From positions 2,170,001 through 2,234,000 of the forward strand of contig JAPFFF010000016.1 of NCBI GenBank assembly GCA_039105265.1: a stretch of 64,000 nucleotides of DNA, given 5' to 3'. The notes beneath the pieces are model-generated. The model made no database searches. It was not told where the DNA came from and was given only the letters and a program-made list of their open reading frames with translations. Positions 43,134 through 52,544 of this stretch are shown here, piece by piece (the first letter of the stretch is position 1; every line of letters begins with the position of its first letter). Made by a program: the position numbers and the translations under genes. This DNA comes from Tritrichomonas musculus. Lineage: Eukaryota > Parabasalia > Tritrichomonadida > Tritrichomonadidae.

Positions 43134-44029
43134 CGATCAACTTTTATCAACGGATTTTTAAAAAGAATTGAATTAAGATTTATAAAATTTGGAAATAAAT
43201 TATATTACAAGAAAGTATAGCAATAATTAGAGTTATATATTATAAAATTATATTTTAATTAATTATTTAATGTTATTTTTAATTTTATTTATTAAATATA
43301 TATCAAAAAACTTGTAAAAAATTAAAATAATACTTTCTTAATATATAGAAAAAAATAAAGGAATTGATAAGAATAATTTTATGATTATGTAATTTTATTT
43401 GTAATTATATCATGATATCAAAAATAATAATAAAATTAAAACATAAAAATATTTTATTTGACTAATTTTAATTATGAAAAAATGATCTAATATTGGAACA
43501 ATTGGTAAAACTTGTTTTAGCATTTTCAAGAAAATTAATTGAATTAAAGCAATTTCTGTTGGTGAATAATGAGATTTTCGCTGGAAAAAAATTCAGTATC
43601 AAATAGAAAACAAAAGGAAAAAGTATTTAATTACCTTATTTAAAATTAATAAAAATTTTTATCAATGAAGATAAATAGAGCAAAAAAAAATGATTTATGA
43701 TCATTGAAATTGCCATTGTATGCTTTGTGTTTGTTAACCTGCTAATTATTTATTATTTGTAATATCTTATTTCAATATTTAAAACAAAAAGGAGTATATT
43801 AATAGAAAACTTTACGTTAATTCTTTAATGCTTCTATTTGTAAAAATATTTTTTAAAGCATAAAAATATCCAAGGATACATTATCATGAAGTTTTAGAAA
43901 AACTTTTTCAGAACAAAATCATCAAGCCAAACTTTTTCAATTTTTTTTCGGAACTAATTTGAAACAATAACGCTAAAATAATTTTATCTTCCATATTATC
44001 TAACACAAGCGCACCAAATGCATTTAACT
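43134..44029. other. Divergent intergenic region
   Basis: AT-rich spacer between the minus-strand surface protein and the plus-strand peroxiredoxin. Nothing beyond the peroxiredoxin initiator is recognised. Confidence 0.6.
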
Positions 44030-44035
44030 TCACTT
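44030..44035 (+). promoter_or_regulatory. Initiator (Inr) of the peroxiredoxin gene
   Basis: TCACTT fits the trichomonad initiator consensus TCAYTW exactly. It lies 7 bp before the ATG, giving a predicted 5' UTR of about 11 nt. Confidence 0.65.
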
Positions 44036-44042
44036 TTATAAA

Positions 44043-44732
44043 ATGTGCGATAATAAATGTTGCTCAGGTAAACAATGTCCATGCGGACCAGACTGCCATT
44101 GCCCACCATTTTGTCCATGCCACTTTGGTGGACTTTGCCCAGCATGTGTAGCAAAAATTGGAAAAGCAGCACCTAATTTCAAAGGTCAAGCAGTTTTACC
44201 ATCACTTGAATTTGGAGATATCGAATTATCACAATTCAAAGGCAAATGGCTTGTCTTATTCTCATATCCACTTGATTTCACATTTGTTTGTCCAACCGAA
44301 ATCATCCAATTTTCAGAAGAGTATGATCAATTCAAGAAGATTGATTGCGAAGTTGTAGGTATAAGCGTTGATTCAGTTTACTCACATCTTGCATGGATTG
44401 GAACAGATCGTAAAGAAGGAGGTATTGGAAACATCAAATACCCAATTATTGGTGATTTAGGAGCCAAGATTTCTAAACAATATGGTTTCTATATGCCAGA
44501 TGCAGGACACGACCTTCGTGGTACAGTTATCATTGATCCAGATGGTATTGTTCGTCATATCAGCATGAATCATCCAGATGTTGGTCGTAACATTGATGAA
44601 GTTCTTAGACTTGTTAAAGGTTATCAATTTGCACGCGAACATGGAGAAGTTTGCCCTGCCCAATGGCATGAAGGTGCAGATACAATCAAACCAGATCCTA
44701 AGAAGTCATTAGAATACTTCCACAAGCATTGA
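44043..44732 (+). CDS. 2-Cys peroxiredoxin with cysteine-rich N-terminal extension
   Basis: 229 residues. The core (about 38-229) is a typical 2-Cys peroxiredoxin (AhpC/TSA): peroxidatic Cys83 in FTFVCPTEI, the segment DSVYSHLAW, DLRGTVIIDPDG, and resolving Cys204 in GEVCPAQW. It would reduce hydroperoxides with thioredoxin as donor, a main antioxidant route in catalase-poor trichomonads. The unusual part is the first 36 residues: 11 cysteines in CxC and CC arrangements (CPCGPDCHCPPFCPC), like a metallothionein or metal-cluster segment. Codon use is richer in C-ending codons than neighbours, and the initiator is perfect, both suggesting high expression. Confidence 0.95.
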   Translation: MCDNKCCSGKQCPCGPDCHCPPFCPCHFGGLCPACVAKIGKAAPNFKGQAVLPSLEFGDIELSQFKGKWLVLFSYPLDFTFVCPTEIIQFSEEYDQFKKIDCEVVGISVDSVYSHLAWIGTDRKEGGIGNIKYPIIGDLGAKISKQYGFYMPDAGHDLRGTVIIDPDGIVRHISMNHPDVGRNIDEVLRLVKGYQFAREHGEVCPAQWHEGADTIKPDPKKSLEYFHKH

Positions 44733-45073
44733 AGAATTTAAGATTTCTTTGATTGAATAAAATTAAGTCATTTTTTAATTTTTATTTTTTTTTTAAAATA
44801 TTTTAGCATTGAAAATTCATTAAATCAACCAAAATTTCAAGAGGGTGAATAATGGAATTTGATATCAAATCTCTTTATTGTTTTTGAAAGTTTCATATTT
44901 TAACAAGCAATATCAAAACGTCATTTTATGATCATATGAATGTTTCATATTTTTTGCTAATGCTATTTTTTCTTTATAAAAATTCAACTACAAAGATATT
45001 CTGAAAAAACATTCAAAAAGAGAAATTAGTCAACTGTATCTCTCACAAAATTGACTAATTCAAGTTCTTCAAA

Positions 45074-45364
45074 ATGGAAAAATTCGAATTATCCATTCCT
45101 GATGATTTTATTGAGGATTTTACCATTTATTATGTGGGATCAGATGGTTTAAATGAAATCAATACTTCAAAAGATGAAAACAAGATAACTAATGAAATCA
45201 CAGAAAGAAATAAATTAACAAAAAATCTAGAAAAAGAAATAAAAGATAGGCAAGAAGATCTTTTATTAATTCAACAGAAATTGGAAGAAGAGAGGACAAA
45301 CTTACAAGCAGAAATATCATCCATTGATAAAGAAATCAAAAAAGAAATAGTTGACATGTTCTAA
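45074..45364 (+). CDS. Small coiled-coil protein, 96 aa
   Basis: ATG to stop. The N-terminal 35 residues are acidic (ELSIPDDFIEDFTIYYVGSD), then a continuous charged heptad pattern (LTKNLEKEIKDRQEDLLLIQ) predicts one coiled coil to the end. It lies 341 bp after the peroxiredoxin and converges with the aminopeptidase gene (56-bp gap). The function is unknown; it may be a small structural or adaptor protein. Confidence 0.65.
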   Translation: MEKFELSIPDDFIEDFTIYYVGSDGLNEINTSKDENKITNEITERNKLTKNLEKEIKDRQEDLLLIQQKLEEERTNLQAEISSIDKEIKKEIVDMF

Positions 45365-45420
45365 AAATCTGAGAATAAAATATAAATAAATTAAACCTAA
45401 TTCAAAAAAATCAATTATTT

Positions 45421-47214
45421 TTATTCAATATTATCAATTGAATAAGAAGCTGAAACATTATCATCAATTGAGCAAGAATAACTATCGTTGTCATTCAATT
45501 CATTATATTTAAAGAAGGTTTCACGATAAGGGAGGTCATCAACTGCGAACTGATTGCACAAATTCTTCAATTCAGGCTCAATTTCGAAGACAGATTCGAC
45601 AGCTTTTGGCGAAAGAAAGACGAGCAATTCATCATTATCACTCAGTTTTCCATTCAATCTTGCCATGTTCAGCATTTGTAAGAGAACGTTTGAATAGATC
45701 ACAGCGCAAAGGCAGTCAACATTGTCATTGACAATCATCCAGTCGAATTCGCAATTCACAATTGTTTCTTTTTCACTCACCAAAACTTCGAGTCTTTCAA
45801 CGGTTTCATTTTTGGAGATGACGATTGGCAACTTGAATTTGTAGAGCGAATCGGTGAAGCTGTTTTGAGTGATCGTTATTCCAACAATTTCACCAGTTTT
45901 AGAATAATTCTCACTCACGTTCAAGAGAGGAAATCCAATCTTTCTCAGCCAAGTATTGAAAAAGTCAGAATAATCATCATTCAATGTCTCATTGACAGTT
46001 ACTATGAATTCAGAAACAACGGCTGCCTTATTCTTATACTTAGTGAGCCAATTCGAACACACCTTAAAGAAACTCTCTTCACCAACAATGTCAGAAAACA
46101 TCTTCAAAACAAAGGCGCCCTTGATGTAGATGATCGACTTCAAAAGGTCACTTGAAAAGTCGATTTCATCTTCATTTGGAACAACTTTTTGATTGTTGAA
46201 ATAAGTCAGACAACGAAGACCATCAAACCTAATGAAAGTATGAATGGCACTCGCTCTCTGGCCAGGTTCGAGGGAGTCACGAAGCATCAAGTACTCGTAG
46301 TACTGTGCAAAGCCTTCGTTCAGCCAGACAGAATCCCACCACTTTGTCGAGACCAGGTCTCCGAACCAAAGATGTGCAACTTCGTGCATGATTGTCAAAA
46401 CGTTAATGAAAAAGGTACGACGATTACAGCCATCTAACGCAATCAAACCGTAATTTTCCATGCCAAGTTTGATGCCATCATGTGAGATGAACTGAAGATG
46501 TGGCAGTTCATATTTAACGGACATTTTTTCTTCCATCCAATCGAGAGCAAAGGTGCAAAACTTCATGTAATCATTAAGGTGAAGATAAACTTTTGAATCA
46601 CCATAGATTTTTACCGGAATTCCACTTTTTGAGACACCTTCAATGTATTTGAAATCACCAACACAAATGCATAACAAATAGCTGCACATTTTTGGCGTCG
46701 GTAAAAACGTTATAAGCTTCTCTTCATCTTTCATTTCAGTAGATTCTTCAGGCATGTTCGAAATACCAGCAAGAACCGCTGGTATTTGGATTCTAACCGT
46801 AAATGATGATCGAATACATGGCTCATCGAAGCATGGAAGCATGGTTCGAGTGTAATGGGTTTCAAATTGGGTGAAATAGCTGCCTTGGTATTCGTAAAAG
46901 CCGTCAAAACCTTTTCGAATCGGATTAAGTGAATAATCAATTTTGATGGGATATGATGAGATATCTTGATCTGGTTCTTTGGAGCGGTAAATAATGAGCT
47001 TGGGATATTGAACTGTATATTTAAGTTGGATATCATTTTGGATGATTTGTTTGATGGTAATGTTATTTTCAACATTTAATAAAACATGATCCGAATCTTG
47101 ATTTTTTTCAAAAGTTATGGTAACACTTGCATCAAATGGTGCTTTATTAATTTTGTAGTGTATAAATAGGTCATAGCGCGTAGGAATATAGTTTTGGGGT
47201 AATCTTTCACACAT
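45421..47214 (-). CDS. M1 family zinc aminopeptidase, short form
   Basis: The ATG at 47212-47214 (MCERLPQNYIPTRYDL) gives 597 residues; a TTG 15 bases upstream is not a likely start. The zinc site is HEVAHLWFGDLVS (His277, His281) with the third ligand in WLNEGFAQYYEY. The substrate-recognition motif reads LGMENYG, close to the usual GAMEN. The N-terminal beta domain and a conserved middle are present (TRTMLPCFDEPCIRSSFTV). Puromycin-sensitive type enzymes usually have about 850 residues; this one lacks the C-terminal helical (ERAP1_C-like) domain and ends in a Ser/Asp-rich tail. Peptide trimming in cytosol is the expected role. An A38 tract and then a 14.7 kb transposon lie directly upstream. 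Confidence 0.92.
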   Translation of the reverse strand: MCERLPQNYIPTRYDLFIHYKINKAPFDASVTITFEKNQDSDHVLLNVENNITIKQIIQNDIQLKYTVQYPKLIIYRSKEPDQDISSYPIKIDYSLNPIRKGFDGFYEYQGSYFTQFETHYTRTMLPCFDEPCIRSSFTVRIQIPAVLAGISNMPEESTEMKDEEKLITFLPTPKMCSYLLCICVGDFKYIEGVSKSGIPVKIYGDSKVYLHLNDYMKFCTFALDWMEEKMSVKYELPHLQFISHDGIKLGMENYGLIALDGCNRRTFFINVLTIMHEVAHLWFGDLVSTKWWDSVWLNEGFAQYYEYLMLRDSLEPGQRASAIHTFIRFDGLRCLTYFNNQKVVPNEDEIDFSSDLLKSIIYIKGAFVLKMFSDIVGEESFFKVCSNWLTKYKNKAAVVSEFIVTVNETLNDDYSDFFNTWLRKIGFPLLNVSENYSKTGEIVGITITQNSFTDSLYKFKLPIVISKNETVERLEVLVSEKETIVNCEFDWMIVNDNVDCLCAVIYSNVLLQMLNMARLNGKLSDNDELLVFLSPKAVESVFEIEPELKNLCNQFAVDDLPYRETFFKYNELNDNDSYSCSIDDNVSASYSIDNIE

Positions 47215-47237
47215 TTTAAGATTTGACAAAATTCGTC

Positions 47238-47241
<4 letters not shown>

Positions 47242-47279
<38 letters not shown>
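47242..47279. repeat. T38 homopolymer
   Basis: An uninterrupted run of 38 T on plus (A on the aminopeptidase coding strand), 27 bp upstream of that ATG and 14 bp before the transposon border. It is prone to length change and to assembly error. Confidence 0.9.
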
Positions 47280-47281
<2 letters not shown>

Positions 47282-47293
47282 CTTTCTATATAG

Positions 47294-48950
47294 GGGGAGG
47301 TGTGAAACGACAATGCCGGATTTTTTTTTATTTGGTCGGATCATTCAAAAAGTTGTTGTCGATTGGTAAAAAAAAAAAAAAAATCTTTTTTTACCAATCG
47401 ACAAACACGATAGGACTTTTTATGCGGAAAAATGGCCCTTCTTTGCCAATCGACAAACGACCATTTATAAATCGATGTATCGAGAATTGATGTTTATCGA
47501 GGAGAGATCCCAAAATCATATATTTTGAACGGTACCGTATAAGGAGCATAACTACATAATATTGTCGAAAAATTCCGCCTTCATCAGATACATATAATTA
47601 TATCCAGTTTGTTCCTTCAGAAAAAGACTATTTATTTCCTGCTTATTATAGATCATCGTTTTTTACGTCAATAATTTCAATATTACTAGCAGAGTAACAG
47701 GTTTACAAATCGATGCTATATTTCAAATAGTTGAAATATTAGATGTTTTACTCGATTAAAAACCTTTGGCGTCTCAAATAATATTCTCCATCGTATTTCA
47801 CATATAATTATCAATACAGATGGTACAGAAAGCGTTGTAAAATTATGCTAATTTTCATTATTATTCAAATATTCATTTAAAATACAGAGTTAAAAAACTA
47901 TTAAATTTATAGTTCATTTAATAAAGTTTAAAAATGTATCAACAATAATCATTATTTTCTTTTTTATTATACAAAAAACGATGATTTTGAATAAAAATTA
48001 AACATATTATAAACGGTCTTCTCTCAATTTTGAAATACATTATTTTTATCTAAATTTTACATTTCACCTATTTGTATTCATTATTATCTCTTCATTTTAG
48101 TATATTATCTTTTTATGCAACTAAATATGATTATATATATGAATTAATTAACAAGATGATAATTTATTCTAGGTTAATATAAATTAATCTCATACTTTAT
48201 TTAAAATTTCTTATATTTGTAAGATTATATTATTCATGTTAATATGTTGATAACAAATATATTATTATTTTATTATATAAATACTTATTTATGCCACTTT
48301 TTATATTTCCCATTTTGATCGGCACTTTTTCATTTCACCTATTTGTATTCATTATTATCTCTTCATTTTAGTATATTATCTTTTTATGCAACTAAATATG
48401 ATTATATATATGAATTAATTAATAAGATGATAATTTATTCTAGGTTAATATAAATTAATCTCATACTTTATTTAAAATTTCTTATATTTGTAAGATTATA
48501 TTATTCATGTTAATATGTTGATAACAAATATATTATTATTTTATTATATAAATACTTATTTATGCCACTTTTTATATTTCCCATTTTGATCGGCACTTTT
48601 TCATTTCACCTATTTGTATTCATTATTATCTCTTCATTTTAGTATATTATCTTTTTATGCAACTAAATATGATTATATATATGAATTAATTAACAAGATG
48701 ATAATTTATTCTAGGTTAATATAAATTAATCTCATACTTTATTTAAAATTTCTTATATTTGTAAGATTATATTATTCATGTTAATATGTTGATAACAAAT
48801 ATATTATTATTTTATTATATAAATACTTATTTATGCCACTTTTTATATTTCCCATTTTGATCGGCACTTTTTCATTTCACCTATTTGTATTCATTATTAT
48901 CTCTTCATTTTAGTATATTATCTTTTTATGCAACTAAATATGATTATATT
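47294..48950. repeat. Left terminal inverted repeat of the MULE
   Basis: From the ATTCAAAAAGTTG block (about 47343) inward to 48059 it matches, inverted, 61227-61950. The outermost 45 bp differ between the two ends. The rest (48060-48950) is 271-bp repeats. Confidence 0.85.
48060..48950 (+). repeat. 271-bp tandem repeats, about 3.3 units
   Basis: Units begin at 48060, 48331, 48602 and 48873 (start CATTTCACCTATTTG), with the fourth cut short. Units are almost identical. The same unit occurs inverted at the right end. Part of the unit (from CTCATACTTT) is also found immediately after the transposase stop, so the repeat seems derived from the transposase 3' flank. Confidence 0.95.
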
Positions 48951-49041
48951 AATTGATTTAGCCATTCTTCTTCTTTCTTTCTTTCTTTTTTTTTTTTTTT
49001 AAAAAAAAAAAAAATAAAGTAAACGTTTACTGAACTAAGTT

Positions 49042-49047
49042 TCATAT
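49042..49047 (+). promoter_or_regulatory. Possible initiator of the passenger gene
   Basis: TCATAT lies 4 bp before the ATG at 49052 and fits the shorter trichomonad initiator TCAYW. Evidence is positional only. Confidence 0.35.
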
Positions 49048-49051
49048 TTTT

Positions 49052-50503
49052 ATGTTTCAATTTAAAAATGTTAATTTCCTCCCTAACAATCGTTCATCTA
49101 TTTTGCAAACAGATTCAAATCTTGATGAATCATTAAACAAAGTTCAATTCAAAAGTCTCCAAATTCAATTTCATAAAATTGCACAAATGCAAGAATATTT
49201 TCAAATTCCTACAATCATTACTGAAATACGCAAATATATCAAATTTGATAATAAAAATGATATAGACTTTTTATTTTTAGAAGATATATATCAAATTTTA
49301 ATCCAAACAAAATTAGAACCATTCATTACACAAATTTCAGATTTGATTACTCATTTGATTCTTATGAATAATGAGATTGGATATTTTTTTATATCAAAAG
49401 GTATTATTTTGTTTTTTACGAGTTTGATATCGATAAATATAAAATTTATTAACTCTTTTTTCCCTTTAATCAGAGTGTTGATTCATTTGGAAAAGCAGAT
49501 TTGTGATGATATTTTAAAAGCAATTCCTGCCCATGCTTTTAAACTAGGATTTCAAAATCCAGCCTTGATGATTGAATCAGGTCTTTTTTTTAATAATATT
49601 TCAAAATATGAACAAAGTGTGAAAGTGCAAAAGTGGATTTTTGAATCACTCAAAATGCTATTTAATTTAAAATATTTTAATAGTTTTGTTTATTTAGCAA
49701 AATGTTTATATCGATTATCTAAAAAAACAAATTTTGACATTATATCATTTGAGCAAGCTAATCTTATGCAATTTATTATATATTTATTAGAAAAACCTCA
49801 ATTAGGCTGTGTTATGCTTGTTTATAATTTTTTTTCTAAATTATTTGATAAAAATCAAATTCAGAAAATTCCTGAAGAAATGACCAAATATGTTTTCAAA
49901 TATTCCGTAAATTTTGAGAAGCCTCAAAGATGTATAGCATCCATCAATCTATTAAGAAAAATGATTAAATTTGGTTTTTTTCGAGTAAATCAAATAAATA
50001 AAGTTAAAATAATGAAAATATATCTTCAAATTTTAACAAAAGAAGAGATTTCTTTTCCAATCAAAGAAGCAATTTCATATATAATTACTGAATCTTTTAT
50101 TTATGATAAGTATACTGATAATGAAGTTGATGAAATGATAACATCAGGGCTTCTGAATGTATTTGAATTTTCATTTGTATTATTGAATGATGATTTGTTA
50201 AATTCGTTATATCAAGTACTGCACATTTTATTTAATACATATGAAAAAAATAACCACCAGCAAAAGTTTATAGATGAAATTAAGAAAAGTTCAATTTTGG
50301 ATATAATTCAACATGAATATCTTTCTAATGAATCAATTTTGCAATTTTATGCCTTCTTTTCATCTAATTTTTGGCTGAATGTAGAAGTATTGAATTTTCG
50401 TGCCTGCTTTTTGAAAGGGTGTATGCAAATAACATCAGAAAAAAAATTGAATAAGGACGATCAAAATCGACCAAATAAATACACAAAACTAAAATTGAAT
50501 TAA
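49052..50503 (+). CDS. Passenger helical-repeat (ARM/HEAT-like) protein, 3' end altered by insertion
   Basis: 483 residues, Leu/Ile/Phe-rich amphipathic helices throughout (QISDLITHLILMNNEIGYFF, ASINLLRKMIKFGFFRVNQI), resembling armadillo- or HEAT-like folds. No transposase or enzyme motif is seen. It lies just inside the left terminal repeat of the MULE on the same strand as the transposase. The last 43 or so codons, after SSNF, lie within a foldback element inserted at 50373. Reading across the empty site (one copy of TAATTTTT) gives SSNFLYEFD and a stop, a likely original C-terminus. It may be a captured host gene, or a regular second gene of this MULE lineage. Confidence 0.7.
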   Translation: MFQFKNVNFLPNNRSSILQTDSNLDESLNKVQFKSLQIQFHKIAQMQEYFQIPTIITEIRKYIKFDNKNDIDFLFLEDIYQILIQTKLEPFITQISDLITHLILMNNEIGYFFISKGIILFFTSLISINIKFINSFFPLIRVLIHLEKQICDDILKAIPAHAFKLGFQNPALMIESGLFFNNISKYEQSVKVQKWIFESLKMLFNLKYFNSFVYLAKCLYRLSKKTNFDIISFEQANLMQFIIYLLEKPQLGCVMLVYNFFSKLFDKNQIQKIPEEMTKYVFKYSVNFEKPQRCIASINLLRKMIKFGFFRVNQINKVKIMKIYLQILTKEEISFPIKEAISYIITESFIYDKYTDNEVDEMITSGLLNVFEFSFVLLNDDLLNSLYQVLHILFNTYEKNNHQQKFIDEIKKSSILDIIQHEYLSNESILQFYAFFSSNFWLNVEVLNFRACFLKGCMQITSEKKLNKDDQNRPNKYTKLKLN

Positions 50504-52000
50504 AAACGATACAATTATTCAAAAAGTGGAAACGATAAGCATTTTTATTATTGTGGCGCCTTTTTTAACAAGAACTCTGGGACTTAGATTTTGAACTTCT
50601 TCTGCAGGGATGTTCTCAGTCTATATCTTGGAGGTTTAGCTTGTGAATTCCTACTGCAGGGGGATTTACCAGCTAAATTTCTGAGATTTAGAAATGTTGA
50701 ACATTTTTTTGCGAGGAAGCTCATGTTTTAAGCTTCTGGAACGTAAATTGTGAGATCTTCTGCAGAGATTTCACCATTTAAACTTCAGATTGACAATTTC
50801 AATTTCATCATCGGGATTAAAGTTTTACGGAATACAGCTTAGAGATGGAAAATAATAGCTGCTATAATCTATAAACTATTATTTGCTGTGTATTTATTTC
50901 TTTTCTTGTATTTGCTTTTAAATGTTTTTTTATCATTTTTGATTTTTGTCTAATTCATCTTAGTTCTTTTTATTCATTGCTTATGCGACTATAAAAATCA
51001 AATTAATAACATTCTTTAAGTTAACTTTTAATGATTAAATTATGAGAATTCTCTTCTACTTAATAATGATTTTATATAATATTAATAAACATTATTATTT
51101 CAATTATTTTTTCATAAAAATTGCTTAATGGTTAAAGAATAAAATACTTTGGTTCGATTGTCTTCATGACGCTTTTTTTTTTTTTGCCAATATTTACTTT
51201 TAAAATATGGATAATGGCTTAAAAATTCTATAAATCAAATACAACAAATGCTCAAAAAGATTTAATAATGAAGAATTAAACATATAATAAAATGCAATTT
51301 TAATTTATGTATCATCTTTTAAAAAATATTAAAATTATTGTATAAACGAATGAGCTAGTGAAAGGAATAAGAATTTTTAGAACTTATCGAGAGCAAAATA
51401 GACAATTTAGTTATTTATTTGGAGGATTATTTAAAAAAGATATTAAATAATTATTAATTATAAATAAGCATCTCATGATAAAAACAGCAAATAATAGTTT
51501 ATAGATTATAGCAGCTATTATTTTCCATCTCTAAGCTGTATTCCGTAAAACTTTAATCCCGATGATGAAATTGAAATTGTCAATCTGAAGTTTAAATGGT
51601 GAAATCTCTGCAGAAGATCTCACAATTTACGTTCCAGAAGCTTAAAACATGAGCTTCCTCGCAAAAAAATGTTCAACATTTCTAAATCTCAGAAATTTAG
51701 CTGGTAAATCCCCCTGCAGTAGGAATTCACAAGCTAAACCTCCAAGATATAGACTGAGAACATCCCTGCAGAAGAAGTTCAAAATCTAAGTCCCAGAGTT
51801 CTTGTTAAAAAAGGCGCCACAATAATAAAAATGCTTATCGTTTCCACTTTTTGAATAATTGTATCGTTTTTAATTCAATTTTAGTTTTGTGTATTTATTT
51901 GGTCGATTTTGATCGTCCTTATTCAATTTTTTTTCTGATGTTATTTGCATACACCCTTTCAAAAAGCAGGCACGAAAATTCAATACTTCTACATTCAGCC
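50373..52000. mobile_element. Foldback element with 517-bp inverted arms
   Basis: Arms 50373-50889 and 51484-52000 appear exactly complementary where compared, with a 594-bp AT-rich middle. The 8-bp direct repeat TAATTTTT flanks it (50365-50372 and 52001-52008). The ends are GGCTGAATG / CATTCAGCC. No coding capacity of its own. It is inserted in the coding region of the passenger gene. Identity of the arms implies a young or gene-converted element; 8 bp fits hAT or foldback/MULE-type insertion. Confidence 0.92.
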
Positions 52001-52350
52001 TAATTTTTTTATATGAATTTGATTAGTATCTATATAAATATATAAATTGGTTTTTATTATGAAAAATCTTTAATATTAAATGTATTTTTTGATTATTTAA
52101 GAGCAGATTTGAAATGTCCAACAACTCAAATTTTAGATCTAGTTCAATACTTTAAAATGTTATACTATTTTTAATTTTATATTATTTAATAATATTTTAA
52201 TAATTATTATTCCAACTAAAATACTTCAGATATATTCTTTTTATAAGAAAATATATATATTTTAAATAAATGAATTGATTAATTTAAATTCAATTTTTCA
52301 AATGAATTACTCAAAAAAAATTGTAAGAAATTTATTATATTCTTATTATA

Positions 52351-52542
52351 CAGTACGTTGAAATGTCTTGGACCGATTCAAATTGTCTTGGACCAAATGA
52401 AAATTTTGTATGAGGTTAGTGAAATTTAAAATAAATTCTTTGAAATTTTTTATTTGTTTTTTATATTATTTTCAATGAGCTAATTCAAAATTTTCAATCG
52501 GTCCAAGACAATTTGAATGGTCCAAGATATTTTTACCTACTG
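52351..52542. mobile_element. 192-bp mariner-type MITE
   Basis: Starts CAGTACGTTGAAATGTCTTG and ends with an inverted, slightly diverged copy finishing CCTACTG. TA lies on both sides (52349-52350 and 52543-52544). Within each arm the motif TCTTGGACC occurs twice, likely transposase binding sites. Non-coding. Confidence 0.85.
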
Positions 52543-52544
52543 TA

